From NCBI RefSeq assembly GCF_018294505.1, contig NC_057801.1:204774562-204838561 (forward strand): a stretch of 64,000 bases of DNA. The letters are read 5' to 3'. Below are positions 59,456 through 64,000 of the stretch, piece after piece. The position numbers were made by a program, and so were the translations under genes. Each line of letters starts with the position of its first letter. Position 1 is the stretch's first letter. A model generated the notes under the pieces. The model was given only the letters and a program-made list of their open reading frames with translations. It was not told the origin of the DNA and did no database searches. Source of the stretch: Triticum aestivum. Lineage: Eukaryota > Streptophyta > Magnoliopsida > Poales > Poaceae.

Positions 59456-61117
59456 ATTCTGTCAATATGTATGTTGGCTAAGTCCGACTAGACACTATTA
59501 TCTCCATAGATCATTATGTCTACTACCAAGACTATTCATTACCTAAGTATTTTACTGAAAAACTAGTTTCAATAAAGTCTTAATTTGTGTCAAGAAATTT
59601 ACATAACTTCCAATCAACAATATGTCATGACACATAGTGTTTAGAAGTATTATCATGCTCACACTTACTTTCTTGTAAATACAAGCATCTTCGCTTTACT
59701 CGATGAAATCAATTTATTTGACTATTTTATTAGTACAAAGATTCAAACTCCACTATGTTTGCTTCAGATCATTATAAGATCTCTGGAAGTTTGCATACAT
59801 ACTAGCATCCTCTGGATTGACAAAATTACCTTGGATCATATCAAATATACAACCTTTGTTCTATTTCCATCTCATGGGAATCATTTTAACATCCATATGT
59901 TTTATCTCATAATTTGAAAGGTTTAGTAATTGCTAGTTTAACTGACCTGACTTTAAGTATTGTTACGATGAGATAATCTCATCATAATCAATTCTTTGAT
60001 CTTGTCATAAACTATTTGTAACAAGTCAAGCATTATAATACATGTTTACCTTTGTCAGTTTATAGATCCATCACTATTCTTTTAGACTCTAAGTCTTTCA
60101 AAGGGTTCATAAAATTCTAAGCTTGAATTATGTGAATGGATACTATATCGGATTATGTTGGCATATAGACGATTTCCGGAGTCATGGCCCATCAACGCTT
60201 CTTTGTGAACTATAGGTTCATTGTTTGCCTAAGAAATATAGGTTCATTGTTTGCCTAACAATATATCGTCTGCATACCACAAAGGTCTGCACGAATTTTC
60301 CCAACCTATATAGTTCAGCTGCAAGTTTGACCATATTCTCTATATCTCATGTAGAGGCTTTTGTATTAGTCGTAGTAAGAAACTCTAGAATTACTTCCAG
60401 TGTTTCTTTTCTTTGAGTTGATTACGAAGATTCTGCAATCTTGTCGAGTTGCACTGTCCTCCCACCCACTCTTTTGTAGAAATATTTTCTTCAAAACTTC
60501 CACACTCTATGACAACACTATGCCTTGACGTAGTGATAGAGGAATACCTAGCTATTGGGGATAACCTACAAAGTAGCACTTATTTCAATAAATTTGATGG
60601 TGCTCCCTTTCAGTGTGAAAGCTACAGCTCTAAACACTACAAAAAAAGACACATCCATGACATTTTGGGCCGAACGAAAAAAATGATGTCATACTTATGA
60701 CACTTCTATGATGATAATTCTGACAAAACCCGGTATCATCATAGATGTGGTGAGCTCCTACTTCTATGACAAAAAATCATGACAGAAAATGGGCTTTTTG
60801 TCCTGGGTGGGCCGGAGACGCAGCTGCATGACATTCTTTGGGCAGTCCATGACGGAAAAAACCATGGTAGAAGTGAGGGCGAGGAAAATTTCGGGGAGTT
60901 CCCGGTTACAATGGGTGGTCGGTGGCCGAGCAATGCGCGTTTCTCTCATACACGTATGTGCGTGGGTATGAGGCATTGGGCTCTAACTAAACCCGAGCGA
61001 GACGTTCGCCTACTGAACCCGAGCGATTGCACTGCAGGCTACGCTTTTACTGAACCCGAGCGATCGAGCGATTCCTTTGCTACTGCTTCTAACTGAAGCT
61101 GATCGATGCTGCCTCTG

Positions 61118-61930
61118 GATGAACAGTGAGCGTTGTTGGGGAGGTTGGATGAATAGTTCCCGGTGGGGGTTGGATGAACAGGACCCCGTGGTCTTGCCGC
61201 TGGATGAACAGGACCCCGATCAATCGAGCCGGTTGGGCATGGATGAACAGGACTCCGTGGAGGGCTGGATGAACAGGACCCCGTGGAGGGAAGGTTCAAC
61301 AGTAGCCGGTGGAGGGCTGGTTGAACAGTAGCCGGTAGAGGGCTGGATGAACAGTAGCCCGTGGAGGGGTGGTTGAAAAGGACCCCATGGAGAGGGTTGG
61401 TTGAACAGTAGCCGGTGGACAAGCGCGCGGTGGAGGCTAGATGAACAGGAGCCCATGGATGAACAGTCGCAGGTGGAGGCTGGAGGAGGTCGACGGTGGA
61501 TGAACAGTAGCCCATGGAGGCTGGAGGAGGTCGATGGTGGAGATGAACAGTATCTCGTGGAGTCTCGTTTAGCAGTATGCCACACCCCTTCCGATGAATA
61601 GGACCCCGGTTTCGACCGTAGCACCCCAACACAAGTCCATTTCCTCCGTTTTGCGGTACGCCACACCCCTCCCGATCAACAGGACCCCATTTTGACCGCA
61701 CGAGGTCCAACATAAGTCTGTTTCCTCCATTTTGTGGTACTCCAGACCCCTCCCGATGAACAGGATCCCGTTTCAACCATGGCCGGTCGAACACAAGGCC
61801 GTTTCCTCTGTTCTGCGGTATGCCAGGCCTCGTTTCCATCGGCTGTTCCGTCCAAGCCAGTTGGCTCCCACACGTTCTGTTGCCTCCCGATGAACATGAC
61901 GCATTCTGTTGCCTCCCCATGAACACGGCG
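61118..61930. repeat. CACTA subterminal array of GATGAACAG-type motifs
   Basis: About twenty copies of a short degenerate word (GATGAACAGGACCCCGTGG and TTGAACAGTAGCCGGTGG types) spaced 20-60 bases apart, all in one orientation. Such arrays are transposase binding sites in CACTA elements. The long minus-strand ORF here (61039-62181) reads through the array and has no domain. Confidence 0.75.
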
Positions 61931-63852
61931 ACGATGCAGTTTCTCTGTTCCGACCCAGCCATGTACACAAGCCATGGCCGTACGTATGTGTGAGTAGGCG
62001 TTTGAGATCCCGCCTGTATGTACGTACGTGGCCGAATTTTCTTTCTTGCACCCTGGCCGTTGTACGTACGTGTACATGCTACGTGCGCGCCTCTACTACG
62101 ACACGTGCACGCCTCTACATTCGCGACTGGAATGACAACGCTACGTACACTTTGACCAGGTGGGTCCCGACTGTCAGGCACTTCCTTGCGTGCGAAGATG
62201 TAGTTGGTGGGTCCCAGCAGTCAGGGGGGCGAATCAATTTTTTACCGTAATATGGACGCACTTCCTTGTGTGCCAAGATGTAGCTGGTGGGTCCTAGCAG
62301 TCAGGGGGAAACATTTTTTTGCAAAATACAGTGGCCCGTCCGGTGGGTCCCTACTGTCAGGTGGAGGAATAATTATTTTGCGCGTAATAAGGAGGCACTT
62401 CCTTGCGTCTGTCGTGGACCCAGCTGTCAGCCTCTCCACGTACAGTACTCTTCCGATGGAAGTCCTTCCTTGACCACGTTGACCACGCCACGCCGAGAGC
62501 ACCAGGGCGGTGGATGATGGCGAGGCCTAGGAAGGGGACGATGCGGAGCGGGGGAAGACGCGGCAGTGGAAGACCGCGCGGAGAGGAGTACGAGGGTTCA
62601 CGGGTTTGGCTGCGGTGTGAGGCTGTCGTCGCCGCAGAATAACAGGGGGTGTGGGTGAGTCGAGGGATGGTCTGGCCAGCGGTGGGAGTAGTAGGGGGCG
62701 GTGAGGCCTCCGCGGCATCATAGCTGGCCACGGGAGGCAGGAGCACGCGGCACAACCGGCGCTGCTTTGGGTGGCTGGAGCAAGAAGACCAGTGGTTGAA
62801 GAAGCGCTACGGCCGTTGGATGGACATCATACGGTCACTGCAGCTAGAATCGTTTATATTGACTAAGTTGACAAAGCCCTTGGTACGTGTCAACTTAGTA
62901 GGCCCACAGGTCAACCTCCGAAATGGTGCGCCCCAGATGTCAGGGGGAGGAATCATTTTTTGGGCGGCTGAAGCAAGAATATCCGAGATTGAAGAAGCAC
63001 GACATCCGTTGGATGGACATCCAACGGCCACAGCTGCTAGAACCATGTGTTATTGATAAAGCCTTGCATACGCATCAACTTAGTTTTTTTAGGGGACGCG
63101 TCAACTTAGAAGGCCCACAAGTGTGTGGCAGAGAACATATAGCCCATTTGCGATTTGTACAAATGTACAGCCATTTTTTAATTCTAATGGAATTTACTAC
63201 AGCCCATTTACAATTTGTTAAAAGTACAGCCCATTTTCTAGCTAGGACAACGATTAATAATTTCAACTAACCGCTCAAAACAGAATTCAAAAAAATTCCC
63301 AGATTTTGATGGGATCCAAAATATTGTTATCCAAAATTTCTAGTCAGGTTAAATATAATTTCAAAATAAAGTTGTATTGCGTTAAAATCCAACAAAATAT
63401 TGCGCGCGCAACAAGTAATGAAATTAAAATTTTCAAATTCCAAAAAAACATATTTTTAAACTAATTACGCGTTTGGTGCATTTTTCCATAGTTACTGCCT
63501 AGTTATTATAATCACATCCCATTTATTATTTCTTAAAGCCCATTTTCCTGTTAAGCCTAATGCATACCTCCTAGGAAAGTTTGCAGCCCAGCGAGGTGGA
63601 GAATAACAAGTTGACCCGGATACTGTGTACAACTGTCGGCCAAGTTGCATTGCTGATGTTGAAAAAAAGGCCTGTGTAGTACAGTACAACCTAACATGGC
63701 TACTCGGCCCACATTCAGCGACGCTAGAAAGGCCCAAACAAGGCTTCTATACAACTTTTTAAAGTCACTGAGTAACTTAAGAAAAAAGTTATATTACAAT
63801 GGAACCTAATTAAAAGCTGTCACGAGCAAAGAAATAATTCAATGGGTCCCAC

Positions 63853-63914
63853 TTGTGCGTGTGTGCGTGTGTGCGTGTGTGTGTGTGTGAGAGAGAGAGA
63901 GATAGAGAGAGAGA
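63853..63914. repeat. Compound (TGTGCG)n / (TG)n / (AG)n microsatellite
   Basis: TGTGCG repeats pass into TG and then GA repeats without interruption. Confidence 0.95.
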
Positions 63915-64000
63915 CCCATCGGTCGATGCTCGTAAATACATCTTTCAACCATATGCATTGCTGATGCTCAGTAAAAACTTATATAGTTGACACAAACATG

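Larger units (their letters stand above)
58495..60634 (-). mobile_element. Decayed internal region of the Copia element
   Basis: Begins with the complement of the polypurine tract (GTCTCCCACTTGCACTAGAG) next to the LTR. The rest is very AT-rich with no open pol frame, as expected for a heavily C-to-T mutated copy. Cut by the CACTA insertion at 60635. Contains the (TA)n tract and two local duplications listed separately. Confidence 0.7.
60635..64000 (+). mobile_element. 5' end of a second CACTA element, continuing past the window
   Basis: Starts CACTACAAAAAAAGACACAT after AAA (60632-60634), the probable 3-bp target duplication, and contains terminal-type words (GATGATAATTCTGACA, CATAGATGTGG). 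A subterminal array follows at 61118-61930, then diverged repeats of GTGGGTCC-x-GTCAGG type (62155-62420, again near 62935), then TACAGCCCATTT-type repeats (63160-63240). No CACTA gene is reached. ORFs are by-products of repeats. Confidence 0.75.

Noticed and set aside
61118..61930. CRISPR-like array
   Set aside because: Repeats are degenerate, spacing is irregular and the context is a plant transposon end.
61039..62181. 380-codon minus-strand ORF
   Set aside because: It is a read-through of the GATGAACAG-type subterminal array; the protein is repetitive and has no domain.

Overview
The window looks like intergenic, transposon-packed chromosomal DNA from a Triticeae grass (wheat, goatgrass, barley or rye type). 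The evidence is nested LTR retrotransposons with Triticeae-style LTRs (two Gypsy-type copies, a BARE/WIS/Angela-type Copia LTR, several very long LTRs of Sukkula/Erika character), CACTA ends, Helitron ends and Stowaway-type MITEs. There is no bacterial organisation, rRNA gene or CRISPR array. Family names are from memory and were not checked against a repeat library.

Layout. 1-8385: 3' part of a Gypsy element (element 1) with a broken gag-protease on the + strand and a spliced five-exon gene on the - strand, ending in a 3' LTR. It sits inside a long reverse-oriented LTR (LTR A, 8386-13063), which abuts a second reverse-oriented LTR (LTR B, 13064-15769). 15770-19917: low-copy-looking DNA with one candidate three-exon gene and one coiled-coil ORF, both interrupted. 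19918-31568: two diverged copies (A and B) of the same non-coding segment. Copy A carries two MITEs and a 3.76-kb Helitron that copy B lacks. Two further Helitron 3' ends at 26251 and 28151 face away from each other. 31569-41474: a hAT-like fragment split by a full-length second copy of the Gypsy element (element 2, 31584-40114, perfect GGCGG target duplication). 41475-52143: remnant of a CACTA-type element with a spliced accessory gene, including an array of six 30-base micro-exons, and a GGCC-rich subterminal region carrying a solo LTR. 52144-60634: Gypsy gag fragment, then a reverse-oriented Copia 3' LTR split by a 4.35-kb Sukkula-like solo LTR, then the decayed Copia internal region. 60635-64000: 5' end of another CACTA element with a dense subterminal array; it leaves the window.

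How the parts work together. Elements 1 and 2 share one design: LTR, gag, protease, then an antisense gene of five exons transcribed toward gag, with no reverse transcriptase, RNase H or integrase. They must depend on enzymes supplied by relatives. Intron positions, phases and splice sites of the antisense gene agree between the two copies, so its splicing was under selection in their common ancestor. Element 2's copy is broken by a 17-bp tandem duplication. Nothing else in the window is a clearly intact protein-coding host gene; most other coding signals are decayed transposon genes or captured fragments.
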